Shown here: piece after piece, positions 1 to 8,159 of the stretch
Position numbering within the stretch: the stretch's first letter is position 1
Layout of the letters: the number at the start of each line of letters is the position of its first letter
NCBI GenBank assembly: GCA_963728975.1
Contig: CAVSMF010000005.1
Location: forward strand, 267,120-331,119
Reading direction: 5' to 3'
DNA length: 64,000 nt
From: DATFCK01 sp963728975
GTDB taxonomy: Bacteria > Verrucomicrobiota > Verrucomicrobiia > Chthoniobacterales > UBA10450
Made by a program: the position numbers and the translations under genes
The notes under the pieces: generated by a model
The model's database searches: none
Seen by the model: only the letters and a program-made list of their open reading frames with translations
What the model was told of the DNA's origin: nothing

Positions 1-11
1 CTCTTAGCTCA

Positions 12-180
12 GGTGGATCGGCCGCTCCGCGGACGATGTTAAAACCCAATCCCGAAGAATTTCGGGATCAAACCTGGCGCCCTTTAGACTAGCTGTTGGA
101 ACGCTGCAGGTGGATATTATGAGCTCCGAAATCGGTTCGGAGCTTTAGGTTAACATCGCCCGCGGAGCGGCCGATCCACC
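12..180. repeat. Long palindromic repeat element, copy 1
   Basis: The arms 12-40 and 152-180 are reverse complements over 29 nt with one mismatch and enclose about 110 nt. A second, diverged copy with the same arm sequence lies at 8666-8781. The loop contains a smaller hairpin (cccgaa/ttcggg near 51-66). The two copies bracket the first part of the pyrimidine catabolism cluster and the toxin-antitoxin insertions. It resembles a REP/BIME-type intergenic element. No gene is seen from 1 to 314; 181-314 shows nothing recognisable. Confidence 0.8.
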
Positions 181-314
181 GGAAAGCGCATTAAGCCGCG
201 CTCAACAAGGACCGCTAGAGATGTTCGGCAAAACGCCGCGAAACATGCCCGCGGTGCCCGGTCCACCCCGAAAAAGACTCGCAACCCGGCGACAAGCCGT
301 AGCAAATTGCAGAC

Positions 315-1559
315 ATGCGAGAAGCCCTGAACCCCAAACGCACCGTCGCGGAACTAAAAGAATTACGATCCCTGACCGGCAACGAAGAGGGGGCCCAGCG
401 GGTAGCGTTTACCCCGGTTTGGGCCACCGCTCGCAAATGGTTGCGCGATAAAATCGAAGAGACCGGCGCCGAGATTCATAATGATGCCGCCGGCAACCTC
501 TGGGCGACTCTCCCCGGCAAATCGGACCGGGCGCTTCTCATTGGCGGCCATATCGATTCGGTCCCGAACGGCGGCTGGCTCGACGGCTGCCTGAATACAT
601 TGGCCGGCGTCGAGATTCTGCGCCGGATCAATTCGCAATACCAGGGCAACCCTCCCGTGACCGTGCGCCTGGTCGATTGGGCCGATGAAGAAGGCGCGCG
701 ATTCGGCAAAAGCCTGTTTGGATCGTCCGCGTGCTCGGGCAATTTGGACATGAACGAAGCGCGCGGATTGACGGACAAGGACGGCATTCCGCTGCCCGAA
801 GCATTGCGACAACACGGAATCGATTTCGAAAAAGTGAAAGACTCCGGGAAAGAGCTCAAGAACGCCGCTGGTTACCTGGAACTGCATGTCGAACAAGGCC
901 CGGTCCTGCTCGATCTCGGGTTGCCCCTTGGAACTGTTCTGGGAACGTTTGGAGTCGAGCGCCACGCTATCACCTTCCACGGGCAAGCCGCGCATTCCGG
1001 CAGCACTCCGATGAACCGGAGGCGCGATGCGTTTTTGGCTGCGGCCAGAATGAGCCCGGAGATCTATCGAATTACCGATCGCAACGGAGGCGTTTGCACG
1101 ATCGGTTCGTGCACCACCAAACCTGGAATCGTAACCAGCGTGGTGGCGGAATGCCGAATCACGCTCGACCAGCGGCACCTGGAAGCGCCCGCGTTGCAGC
1201 GCATGCTCAGCGAAGCGAAGGAGGCGAGCGAGCGATTTGCCAAAGAGGGAAATGTCAGCGTTTCCTGGGAACGCCTCTGGCAAATCGCGCCGATCTTATT
1301 CGACGATCAACTGATTGATTTCTGCGATCAATCCATTGCCGAAACCGGGGCCAAACCCCACCGGCTGCCGTCGGGACCACTCCATGATGCCGCTGAAGTG
1401 GCGCGGGCCGGAGTTCCGACGGTCATGATGTTCGTCCAGAGCCTGCACGGGATCAGCCATAATAAGATTGAAGACACCAAAGAGGAGCATATCGAATTGT
1501 GCGTAACCGCCTTCGACAAGCTGGCGGAAAAAGCGATGCAATGGATCGCTCGGGCATAA
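315..1559 (+). CDS. M20-family N-carbamoyl-amino acid hydrolase / beta-ureidopropionase
   Basis: Zinc-dependent amidohydrolase predicted to release beta-alanine, CO2 and ammonia from N-carbamoyl-beta-alanine, the third step of reductive pyrimidine breakdown. The 414-residue length is normal for the hydantoinase/carbamoylase branch of M20 peptidases. Metal-binding motifs are visible: GGHIDSV near residues 77-83, the acidic DEEGARF near 124, HVEQGP near 191, and the C-terminal SLHGISHNKIEDT segment near 376. A stop codon at 300-302 confines the start; ATG 315 is the first good codon, although no clear Shine-Dalgarno precedes it. Allantoate amidohydrolase is the main alternative within the family, but PreA, dihydropyrimidinase and MmsA next door favour ureidopropionase. 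Confidence 0.9.
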   Translation: MREALNPKRTVAELKELRSLTGNEEGAQRVAFTPVWATARKWLRDKIEETGAEIHNDAAGNLWATLPGKSDRALLIGGHIDSVPNGGWLDGCLNTLAGVEILRRINSQYQGNPPVTVRLVDWADEEGARFGKSLFGSSACSGNLDMNEARGLTDKDGIPLPEALRQHGIDFEKVKDSGKELKNAAGYLELHVEQGPVLLDLGLPLGTVLGTFGVERHAITFHGQAAHSGSTPMNRRRDAFLAAARMSPEIYRITDRNGGVCTIGSCTTKPGIVTSVVAECRITLDQRHLEAPALQRMLSEAKEASERFAKEGNVSVSWERLWQIAPILFDDQLIDFCDQSIAETGAKPHRLPSGPLHDAAEVARAGVPTVMMFVQSLHGISHNKIEDTKEEHIELCVTAFDKLAEKAMQWIARA

Positions 1560-1561
1560 GC

Positions 1562-1702
1562 ACCAATACCCAACATCCAAACTCCAGAGAAACTTCAATC
1601 ATCAAACATTCAAAGCCGCCTGAACTGGGCGCAAAATTTAATTCGCTGTTGATACTTGGGATTTCTCTGAATGTTGGCGCTTGGAATTTGGAGCTTCACC
1701 AG
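1562..1702. repeat. Dispersed inverted repeat (ccaacatccaaactccag family)
   Basis: The segment 1562-1602 contains the string ccaacatccaaactccagag and 1655-1700 contains its approximate reverse complement, giving a loose hairpin between the two genes. The same family recurs at 2936-3115 and, inverted, at 3601-3650. The translated peptides of these stretches are low-complexity and not coding. Confidence 0.7.
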
Positions 1703-1756
1703 TTGTTTTTTTGTCGCAATCACCGGAAGAACTCGATAGAGATATCGCCAAATCCC

Positions 1757-1763
1757 AAAGGAG
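1757..1763 (+). promoter_or_regulatory. Shine-Dalgarno that fixes the preA-like start
   Basis: The string aaaggag lies 7 nt before ATG 1771. The frame is open upstream to 1681, but that extension lies in repeat-derived sequence, so 1771 is chosen as the start. Confidence 0.8.
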
Positions 1764-1770
1764 AAACACC

Positions 1771-2910
1771 ATGCCTACACTAGCCACCACTGTTGATGGA
1801 TTGAAGCTGCCTAACCCGTTCGTAATCGGCTCGGGCCCTCCCGGGACCAATCTCAACGTCATCACGCGCGCGTTTCGGGAAGGTTGGGGCGCCGTGATCG
1901 CCAAAACGGTCAGCCTCGACGCCGCAAAAGTCGTCAACGTCACCCCGCGTTACGCAAAGCTTTATTCCAGCGACCGGCAGGAGGTCATTGGTTGGGAAAA
2001 CATCGAGCTGATCAGCGACCGCCGTTTCGAGATCTGGCTCGACGAATTCAAGAAGTGCAAAGATCAGTTTCCAGACGGGGTTTTGATCGCGTCGATCATG
2101 GAGGAATACAACCGCGATGCCTGGGCTGAGATCGTCGAGCGCTGCCAGGATGCCGGAGTCGATGCCTTCGAACTGAATTTCTCCTGCCCGCACGGTTTGC
2201 CCGAACGCAAGATGGGCGCGGCCATGGGCGAGAATCCGGAGATTCTGGAGGAGGTCGCGGGCTGGGTAATGACGTCGGCCAAGAAGCCGGTCTGGGCAAA
2301 AATGACGCCGAACGTGACCCGCATTGAAGATCCGAGCCGGGCAGCGTTGCGGGCCGGGTGCCAGGGGGTTAGCGCGATAAACACCATCCGCAGTGTCATG
2401 GCGGTCAATCTCGACAGTCTGCGCCCCGAGCCGACCGTCGAAGGAATGACCACCCCGGGAGGGTATTCGTGCAAAGCAGTCCGGCCTATCGCTCTGCGTA
2501 TGGTGATGGAAATCGCCACCATGATTCGCCGCGAATTTCCCGGCCGCAGCCTGTCGGGAATCGGCGGCATCGAAAGCGGCGAGGACGCTGCCCAGTTCAT
2601 TTTGCTGGGGGCGGACACGACCCAGGTCTGCACCGGGGTGATGAAATTCGGTTACGACTGCGTAAAACGGATGTGTGACGAATTGCTCGCGTTCATGGAC
2701 AAACATAAGTTCGAGACCGTGGCCGATTTCAAAGGCAAGAGTCTCGATTACTTCACCACCCACGCCGAACTGGTTCGGATGCAAAAAGAACGAAAGGAAA
2801 AAGACAAAGCGGCAGCCGACGCCGCCGCGGCCAAGAAGGTCGTCCGGGCGGACGGGGAATGGAGCGGCGACGATTTCGTGAAGCAATCGGACGCGTTAGC
2901 CAGGGGCTAG
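1771..2910 (+). CDS. preA: PreA-like dihydropyrimidine dehydrogenase (FMN subunit, no Fe-S tail)
   Basis: Predicted to reduce uracil and thymine to dihydropyrimidines, the first step of the pathway. The 379-residue product has the dihydroorotate/dihydropyrimidine dehydrogenase TIM barrel: an N-terminal NPFVIGSGPPG segment, NFSCPHG near residues 135-141, AKMTPNVT, and the phosphate-binding SGIGGIESGEDAAQF stretch. Bacterial PreA normally ends in a ferredoxin-type domain with two CxxCxxC motifs; here the C-terminus is a lysine/alanine-rich helix without any such cysteines. The partner flavoprotein PreT is not in the window. Family membership is secure; the electron donor is not. The following 280 bases hold only repeats. 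Confidence 0.88.
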   Translation: MPTLATTVDGLKLPNPFVIGSGPPGTNLNVITRAFREGWGAVIAKTVSLDAAKVVNVTPRYAKLYSSDRQEVIGWENIELISDRRFEIWLDEFKKCKDQFPDGVLIASIMEEYNRDAWAEIVERCQDAGVDAFELNFSCPHGLPERKMGAAMGENPEILEEVAGWVMTSAKKPVWAKMTPNVTRIEDPSRAALRAGCQGVSAINTIRSVMAVNLDSLRPEPTVEGMTTPGGYSCKAVRPIALRMVMEIATMIRREFPGRSLSGIGGIESGEDAAQFILLGADTTQVCTGVMKFGYDCVKRMCDELLAFMDKHKFETVADFKGKSLDYFTTHAELVRMQKERKEKDKAAADAAAAKKVVRADGEWSGDDFVKQSDALARG

Positions 2911-2935
2911 GATGAAGGGCAAAGGGAGGATGAAG

Positions 2936-3115
2936 CACCGAATCCCAGATCCCAAACTCCAGGGAAGCTCCAACTCGTGAAGCACCAAGCTCCAACATCC
3001 AAGCTCCAGAGAAGCTTCAATGGGGCCAAGCACCAAATCCCAAACCCCAAACCCCAGGGAAATCTCAAGCACCAAGCTTCAACATCCAAGCTCCAGAGAA
3101 GCTCCAACAAGCAAT
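2936..3115. repeat. Dispersed repeat cluster before the four-helix-bundle gene
   Basis: Three or four tandem, imperfect copies of the family accaagctccaacatccaag / ctccagagaagcttcaa occupy this stretch. It is open in one frame and can be read as a leader to the next gene, but the peptide is repetitive and unlike the protein family that follows. Confidence 0.75.
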
Positions 3116-3192
3116 CGCCAAAAGGATTGCATTGGTCACGGAAGTCTTCCCAATCTCCTTCGCCGGGAAACGGAGCATTGCGCCTAAATGAG

Positions 3193-3603
3193 ATGGCACC
3201 CGACCAGGGAAAAGGCAGGCACCCGTTTGATTTGGAGGACCGGACAACTCATTTTGGCGAAGCGATTGTTCGATTCTGCAAAAAGGTCCCGCGCAACCCC
3301 ACCAATGACCGGCTGGTCGGTCAACTTGCCGGTTGCGGACCGAGCATCGGCGCAAATTATTGTGAAGCAAACGAGGGAGTTTCAAAAAAGGATTTTCGGA
3401 ACGTCATCGGACGTTGCGTCAAGGAGGCAAAGGAGACAAAATTTTTCCTTCGCATGATGGCAGCGGCCGAACCAACACTCGCTGAGGAAGCCCGGGAATA
3501 TTACCGGGAAGCGAAGGCATTACATTTGATTTTTGCGAGCATTTTCCGCAATAGCAAGAGTGAACCCTCGGAGCGCAACGTTCGGGGGCGATTGAAATAT
3601 TGA
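3193..3603 (+). CDS. Four-helix bundle protein (23S rRNA intervening-sequence type)
   Basis: A 136-residue product with the hallmarks of the small four-helix bundle family first seen in 23S rRNA intervening sequences: FGEAIVRFCKKVPRNPTNDR in helix 1, QLAGCGPSIGANYCEANEG in helix 2, and an RNVIGRCVKEAKETKFFLR segment followed by EEAREYYREAKALHLIFASI. The start at ATG 3193 is chosen because the family begins a few residues before the first helix; the upstream open frame is repeat sequence. The gene is bracketed by repeats of one family in opposite orientations (2936-3115 and 3601-3650) and interrupts the catabolic cluster, so it looks like an inserted cassette. The cellular role of the family is unknown. 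Confidence 0.85.
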   Translation: MAPDQGKGRHPFDLEDRTTHFGEAIVRFCKKVPRNPTNDRLVGQLAGCGPSIGANYCEANEGVSKKDFRNVIGRCVKEAKETKFFLRMMAAAEPTLAEEAREYYREAKALHLIFASIFRNSKSEPSERNVRGRLKY

Positions 3604-3650
3604 AGTTTGAAGTTTCTCTGGATGTTGGAGCTTGGAATTTGGAGCTTTAA
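3601..3650. repeat. Inverted copy of the dispersed repeat
   Basis: The string ctctggatgttggagcttgg in this segment is close to the reverse complement of the repeat at 2936-3115. It begins at the stop codon of the four-helix bundle gene and ends 4 nt before mmsA. Confidence 0.75.
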
Positions 3651-3653
3651 TTT

Positions 3654-5135
3654 ATGACCAGCGTTCCCATTTTCATCAACGGCCAATGGCGCGAAGTAAC
3701 CGGCGTCGCCACTTCACCGGTCTACAATCCTTCCCGGGGCGAAACCATCGCCCAGGTCCCAATGTGCGGCGCCGATATTGTCGATGAAGCGGTTCAGGCC
3801 GCGGCGGACGCTTTCCCCGCCTGGCGCAGGACCCCGCCGGTTGAACGAGCCCGCTTGTTTTTCCGTTACCGGCAGCTGATCGAAGAAAATTTCGATCGCA
3901 TCTGCGAAACCATCACCCGCGAACATGGAAAAACCCTGGCCGAAGCCCGCGGCAGTGTGTATCGGGGGATCGAGAACATCGAGTACGCCTGCGGAATTCC
4001 CAACCTGCTCATGGGCGATACCCTGGAAGATCTGGCCCGGGGCGTCGATTGCGAAACGGTCCATCAACCGCTCGGGGTTTGCGTCGGCATCACCCCTTTC
4101 AATTTCCCGGCCATGGTGCCGATGTGGATGTTTCCGCTGGCCCTGGCCTGCGGGAACACCTTCGTCCTGAAACCGAGCGAAAAGGTCCCACTCAGTTCGG
4201 TGCTGATTATCGAGCTTTTGGAAAAGGCCGGTCTGCCCAAAGGCGTGCTCAATCTGGTCCATGGCGGGCGCGACTGCGTGGACGCGCTGCTCACTCATCC
4301 AAAAGTAAAAGCGATCTCGTTTGTCGGTTCTTCTCCGGTAGCCAAACACATTTATGAAACCGGCACCCGTCATGGGAAACGGGTGCAAGCCAACGGGGGC
4401 GCAAAAAATTATATCGTGGTAATGCCGGATGCCGACGTGCCGCGGACGGTTGAAGCGCTTTCCACCGCTGCGTTTGGTTGCGCCGGTGAACGCTGCATGG
4501 CCGGCTCCACTGCCATCGCGGTCGGAAAAGCAGCCGACCACGTTTTGCCTTCTCTGGTCGAGGCCGCTCGTCTGATTAAGGTCGGGCCCACCGACATCAA
4601 AACCCAGCCCGACATGGGACCGGTGATCACCGCGCAACACCGCGACCGCGTATTCAGCCTGGTGGCAGCCGGCGAAAAAGAAGGAGCCAAGGTGCTGGCC
4701 GATGGCCGCGGCATACGAGTGGCAGACGCCCCTAACGGTTTCTTTATGGGCGCAACCATTGTGGATCAGGTCCAGCGCGAAATGACCATTGCCCGGGAAG
4801 AGGTCTTCGGACCTGTCCTCAATGTCATGCGGATGGAGGACCTCGATCACGCAATCGAGGTCGCCAACCGATCAGCCTATGGCAACGGCGCCGCCATTTT
4901 CACCAATTCCGGAAAAGCCGCCCGCGAGTTCAAGTATCGAATCAAAGCCGGAATGGTCGGTATCAATGTCGGGGTGCCGGCCACCATGGCGATGTTTCCG
5001 TTTACCGGCTGGGATGAATCGTTTTACGGCGACCTCCATATTCAGGGCAAGGAAGGGGTCCAGTTTTACACCCAGCAAAAGGTCGTTTCCACCCGCTGGT
5101 TCGGCGAAGGAGTCGGAGACGTCTGGAAAAAGTAA
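3654..5135 (+). CDS. mmsA: CoA-acylating malonate/methylmalonate-semialdehyde dehydrogenase
   Basis: NAD- and CoA-dependent aldehyde dehydrogenase predicted to convert malonate semialdehyde (from uracil) to acetyl-CoA and methylmalonate semialdehyde (from thymine or valine) to propionyl-CoA. The 493-residue length is typical. Visible signatures are the start VPIFINGQW, the nucleotide-binding GITPFNFPAMVPMWMFPLA, FVGSSPVAKHIYETG, and the catalytic cysteine in CAGERCMAGS near residue 281, followed by GATIVDQV and EEVFGPVLNV. The MMSDH subgroup is supported by GVPATMAMFPFTGW and the DLHIQGKEGVQFYT ending. It supplies the last step of the pathway encoded around it. Confidence 0.95.
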   Translation: MTSVPIFINGQWREVTGVATSPVYNPSRGETIAQVPMCGADIVDEAVQAAADAFPAWRRTPPVERARLFFRYRQLIEENFDRICETITREHGKTLAEARGSVYRGIENIEYACGIPNLLMGDTLEDLARGVDCETVHQPLGVCVGITPFNFPAMVPMWMFPLALACGNTFVLKPSEKVPLSSVLIIELLEKAGLPKGVLNLVHGGRDCVDALLTHPKVKAISFVGSSPVAKHIYETGTRHGKRVQANGGAKNYIVVMPDADVPRTVEALSTAAFGCAGERCMAGSTAIAVGKAADHVLPSLVEAARLIKVGPTDIKTQPDMGPVITAQHRDRVFSLVAAGEKEGAKVLADGRGIRVADAPNGFFMGATIVDQVQREMTIAREEVFGPVLNVMRMEDLDHAIEVANRSAYGNGAAIFTNSGKAAREFKYRIKAGMVGINVGVPATMAMFPFTGWDESFYGDLHIQGKEGVQFYTQQKVVSTRWFGEGVGDVWKK

Positions 5136-5140
5136 TTTCA

Positions 5141-5407
5141 ACCGCGGATGACGCTGATAACGCGGATCGCTTTACAGAGGATATTGCCCACGAAACATTC
5201 GAAAAGACGCAGAAGGTTTTGATCCAACCTCTCTTTTTATTCGGATTTTTCGTATGTTTCGTAGGCAAAACCCCATGACCCAAGAAGCATGCAAGCCAAC
5301 TGGCGGCGTGAAGAAAATCTTCTCAAAAGGCGATATTTTTGGCCTAAGGCAGTGCGGATGACGCTCATGTCTTTAATTCATCCGTGAAATCCGCGTGATC
5401 CGCGGTA
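5141..5407. repeat. Dispersed inverted repeat between mmsA and hydA
   Basis: The stretch 5141-5170 (accgcggatgacgctgataa and on) is approximately inverted at 5379-5407 (gtgaaatccgcgtgatccgc). The intervening 200 bases show no gene. The right arm runs up to the likely start of hydA, so any extended GTG start at 5395 would be inside the repeat. Confidence 0.6.
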
Positions 5408-5418
5408 AGCATTCTGTC

Positions 5419-6798
5419 GTGAGTTTATTGATTAAGAACGGCGAAATCGTGACCGCGAGCGAGCGCTACGTGGCCGACATCTTTTGTGAAGACGAGACGA
5501 TCACCCGGATCGACCGCGCCATCGACAATGTAACAGCCGACGAAGTGATCGACGCTTCCGGCAAATACGTCTTTCCGGGATTCATCGACCCCCATGTGCA
5601 TATTTACCTGCCGTTCATGGGCACCTACGCCAAGGACACCCACGAAACAGCCAGCCGGGCGGCCCTGGTGGGGGGGACCACCACCTTTATCGAAATGATT
5701 TGTCCGGCCCGGGGCGACAAACCGCTGGAAGCGTTCGCGCTCTGGCTGGGCAAAGCGGAGGGGCGCAGCGCCTGCGATTTCAGCTTCCACATGGGCGTGA
5801 CCCGCTACGATCCCGAAGCCGAGAGCGATTTCAAAGAGATCGTTAGGCGCGGGATCGCCAGTTTCAAAATCTTTCTTGCTTACAAAGGCGCGTTCGGAAT
5901 AACCGACGAAGAACTTTACCATGCCCTCCAGTTGGCTAAACAACTCGGCGTCATTACCACGGCCCACTGCGAGAACGCCGATCTGGTTTTGGAATTACAA
6001 AAGAAATTTCTGAGCGAGGGGAAAACCGGCCCGGAATTTCATTACTGGAGCCGGCCGCCGGTGGTCGAGGCCGAAGGGGTGCATCATCTGATGACGTTCG
6101 CCGAGATGACAGGGGCGCACGTTTATACGGTGCATACCAGCTGCCGGGAATCCGTCCGCGAAGCCATGCAGGGGGCCGAGCGCGGAGTAAACGTCTGGAT
6201 CGAAACCCTGATTCAATATCTGTTGCTCGATCGCACCGCCGCCGAGCCGAACTTCGAGGGGGCAAAGAACGTCATGTCCCCCCCGCTCCGCGATAAAGAC
6301 AACCAGAAATTCCTTTGGTACGGTTTGCGCCAGGGATTTATCTCAACTCTCGCCACCGATCACGCTCCTTTCGATTACGCGATCCAAAAACAGATGGGAA
6401 AAGACGATTTCACGAAAATTCCCAATGGCATTCCTTCCCTGGAAGATCGGGTGAATCTCTATTTCACCTACGGAGTCAAAGGCGGCAGGATCGATATCCA
6501 CCGTTTTGTGGACACGGCCAGCACCCAGGCCGCCAAGTTGTTCGGCCTGTTCCCGCGCAAAGGCTCGATTCAAATCGGGAGCGACGCCGATCTTGTCGTT
6601 TACGATCCGGATTATCGAGGAACTATTTCCGCAAAAACCCACCAGATGAATCTCGATTACAATTCGTTCGAGGGCATCGAAATTCAGGGCCGGCCCCACG
6701 TCGTCACTGTCCGCGGGAAAGTCGCCGCCCGCGCCGGAAAGTTTGTGGGCGAGATTGGGCGCGGGAAACTGCTCCAGCGCGAGCCGACCCATTTCTAG
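5419..6798 (+). CDS. hydA: Dihydropyrimidinase (D-hydantoinase)
   Basis: Binuclear zinc cyclic amidohydrolase that opens dihydrouracil/dihydrothymine to the N-carbamoyl-beta-amino acid. From GTG 5419 the product is 459 residues and begins VSLLIKNGEIVTASE, the usual start for the family; the frame is open to GTG 5395 but that lies in a repeat. All metal ligands are present at canonical places: HVH at 59-61, the carboxylated lysine in FKIFLAYKG at about 150, H183 in TTAHCENAD, H239 in YTVHTSC, and the aspartate of ATDHAPF at about 314. It ends REPTHF. Its last 156 bases are repeated almost perfectly at 8501-8656 and more loosely at 7482-7600. Confidence 0.95.
   Translation: MSLLIKNGEIVTASERYVADIFCEDETITRIDRAIDNVTADEVIDASGKYVFPGFIDPHVHIYLPFMGTYAKDTHETASRAALVGGTTTFIEMICPARGDKPLEAFALWLGKAEGRSACDFSFHMGVTRYDPEAESDFKEIVRRGIASFKIFLAYKGAFGITDEELYHALQLAKQLGVITTAHCENADLVLELQKKFLSEGKTGPEFHYWSRPPVVEAEGVHHLMTFAEMTGAHVYTVHTSCRESVREAMQGAERGVNVWIETLIQYLLLDRTAAEPNFEGAKNVMSPPLRDKDNQKFLWYGLRQGFISTLATDHAPFDYAIQKQMGKDDFTKIPNGIPSLEDRVNLYFTYGVKGGRIDIHRFVDTASTQAAKLFGLFPRKGSIQIGSDADLVVYDPDYRGTISAKTHQMNLDYNSFEGIEIQGRPHVVTVRGKVAARAGKFVGEIGRGKLLQREPTHF
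6641..6796 (+). repeat. hydA 3'-end repeat, copy A (inside the gene)
   Basis: These 156 bases equal 8501-8656 except for one base (t at 6651, c at 8511). The match starts at ACCAGATGAA and ends on the first base of the stop codon. Copy B at 7482-7600 shares the first 100 bases at lower identity. Confidence 0.95.
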
Positions 6799-6842
6799 TT
6801 CTATTGACAGAACGAAGCGCAAGTAATACCTTGCGTATTACA

Positions 6843-7067
6843 ATGAAAACAGTGACAGTGAAAATTCCGGAAACTCTCGCTGTTAAAATCCGCCGCGTGC
6901 TGAAACAGCGAAAGGAAAGTTTCTCAGAGCTTGCTCGTCGCGCTCTTTCGCGAGAAGTGGAAGATCGCTTAAACTTCGCCGACGCCGCAAAGGCGTATCG
7001 CGGAATGTTTGTCGGCCCGGGAGATCTTTCCACACGCGAGGGATATGGACGTCGAAACAATCGTTGA
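6843..7067 (+). CDS. VapB-like antitoxin
   Basis: A 74-residue basic protein starting MKTVTVKIPETLAVKIRRVL, a ribbon-helix-helix-like DNA-binding N-terminus, with the C-terminal GPGDLSTREGYGR tail typical of antitoxins that wrap a PIN toxin. It begins 45 nt after hydA and overlaps the PIN gene by 23 nt, the usual antitoxin-toxin coupling. It probably represses its own operon; no operator was resolved. The module lies between copies A and B of the hydA 3'-end repeat. Confidence 0.85.
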   Translation: MKTVTVKIPETLAVKIRRVLKQRKESFSELARRALSREVEDRLNFADAAKAYRGMFVGPGDLSTREGYGRRNNR

Positions 7068-7458
7068 CGCCGGACCGCTCATCGGCTGGCTGGATAGAGG
7101 CGATCAATGGCACCAATGGAGCGTGCGTGCACTGAGCGCACGACGGCTGCCGCTTCATACCACCGAGTCTGTGCTGGGAGAAGCGTGCTGGAATCTGGGC
7201 GGTAACACGCCTCCCGTGCATGCACTTCTCGACTTGGTGCGAAAGCAGGCGCTCGTCCTGGCACATGTTTGGCCCAATCATCTTGCCGATTCCCAAGAGA
7301 TCATGTTGAAGTATCCCTCGATGGATGCCGCGGATGCCTCCCTCGTGACTCTTGCTGAATTATTTCCACGAGCCTCACTGGTGACGACTGATCGCCGTGA
7401 TTTTGAGCCCTGCCGCGGTTTACGAAATCGCGCTCTCAAGCTGATTCTCCCGAAATAA
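7045..7458 (+). CDS. PIN-domain toxin (VapC-like ribonuclease)
   Basis: A 137-residue PIN-domain protein, predicted Mg-dependent RNase toxin. The acidic residues expected of the active site are visible: DAGPLIGWLDRGD at the N-terminus, the glutamate in TTESVLGEAC, DAADASLVTLAE in the middle and TTDRRDFEPC near the end. ATG 7045 is preferred over an upstream in-frame start at 7009 because the first strand of the PIN fold begins at ETIVDAG. Translationally coupled to the antitoxin before it. Confidence 0.88.
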   Translation: MDVETIVDAGPLIGWLDRGDQWHQWSVRALSARRLPLHTTESVLGEACWNLGGNTPPVHALLDLVRKQALVLAHVWPNHLADSQEIMLKYPSMDAADASLVTLAELFPRASLVTTDRRDFEPCRGLRNRALKLILPK

Positions 7459-7481
7459 GCCTTCTGACCCAACGGAAATGG

Positions 7482-7600
7482 ACCAGATGAACCTCGATTA
7501 CAATTCGTTCCAAGGTTTCGAAATCCAGGGCCGCTCGCATGTGGTCACCGTCCGCGGCCAAATCGCCGCCCGCGATGGCAAATTGACGCGGGATGTTTAA
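7482..7600 (+). pseudogene. Truncated hydA 3' end, copy B
   Basis: Reads MNLDYNSFQGFEIQGRSHVV and continues in frame to a TAA at 7598-7600 with the alternative ending DGKLTRDV, versus GKFVGEIGRGKLLQREPTHF in the intact gene. It has no start or catalytic region. Its 5' boundary (cggaaatggaccagatgaac) is shared with copy C, where one base differs, but not with copy A. It could be a remnant of a diverged second hydA or an older insertion scar. Confidence 0.85.
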
Positions 7601-7603
7601 AGG

Positions 7604-7640
7604 CGCTCGCAACCTTTCCAGCCGCGAACGCTATGGACAG
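7604..7640 (+). pseudogene. Remnant of an antitoxin C-terminus
   Basis: In one frame the bases directly after copy B read ARNLSSRERYGQ, closely matching the GPGDLSTREGYGR tail of the antitoxin at 6843-7067. This suggests a deleted third toxin-antitoxin module. The remaining bases to 7730 show no gene. The match is short, so confidence is moderate. Confidence 0.45.
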
Positions 7641-7730
7641 AAGAAATCTTCGCTCCGCCCAGAATGACAGGCTTTTTCGGATTTATGAGATGACTTGGCT
7701 AGCAAATAAGCCTTCCGAGAAATGCCGGCC

Positions 7731-8159
7731 CTAAACGCTGAGCCCGCGAAGGCCAAAATGGGACGCGGCTTCCAGCATGCGGCGATCGTTCGAGTAGATT
7801 TCCCTAAATCCTTGTTCGGCGGCGGATGCCAGATGAAGCGCATCGGAGGCGCGAATGAAAACGCGAGCAGAGAGGCGGCGAATCTGCCCTGACAAACTGG
7901 CGACCAGCGCGGCACTCAATGGCAACCATTCCCAGAGCAAGGCATCGCAGTCGGCCTCGAACTGTTGGCACAGCGCTTCGAAGGCCTTGGGACTGAAAGC
8001 GCGTTCGCGCAGTTTCCGATGAAACACAGTGAGCACTTCAATTTTCCCGTGGATGCAGCAGGCGACTTCGCCGGCGTGTTCCGCAAGCGAGCGCACCTGG
8101 GCGGAGTCCGGCTCGTCGAGATAAAACTTCGCAATGTAAGCGGCGTCGAAATAAATCAC
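7731..8159 (-). CDS. PIN-domain toxin (VapC-like), second module
   Basis: A 142-residue PIN-domain protein: MIYFDAAYIAKFYLDEPDS carries the first aspartate, ASDALHLASA the central acidic motif, and EIYSNDRRMLEAASHFGL the last. Predicted RNase toxin. It is downstream of, and overlaps by 4 nt, a Phd-like antitoxin on the same strand, opposite to the first module. The whole pair lies between copies B and C of the hydA 3'-end repeat. Confidence 0.88.
   Translation of the reverse strand: MIYFDAAYIAKFYLDEPDSAQVRSLAEHAGEVACCIHGKIEVLTVFHRKLRERAFSPKAFEALCQQFEADCDALLWEWLPLSAALVASLSGQIRRLSARVFIRASDALHLASAAEQGFREIYSNDRRMLEAASHFGLRGLSV

Noticed and set aside
221..451. 76-codon plus-strand frame overlapping the amidohydrolase start.
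   Set aside because: Overlaps the confident M20 gene in another frame and has arginine/proline-rich shadow composition.
1681..1770. 30-residue N-terminal extension of the PreA-like protein.
   Set aside because: Lies in repeat-derived DNA; ATG 1771 has a good ribosome site and matches the usual family start.
2977..3192. 72-residue N-terminal extension of the four-helix-bundle protein.
   Set aside because: It is translated repeat sequence (SKLQRS-type words) absent from the family.
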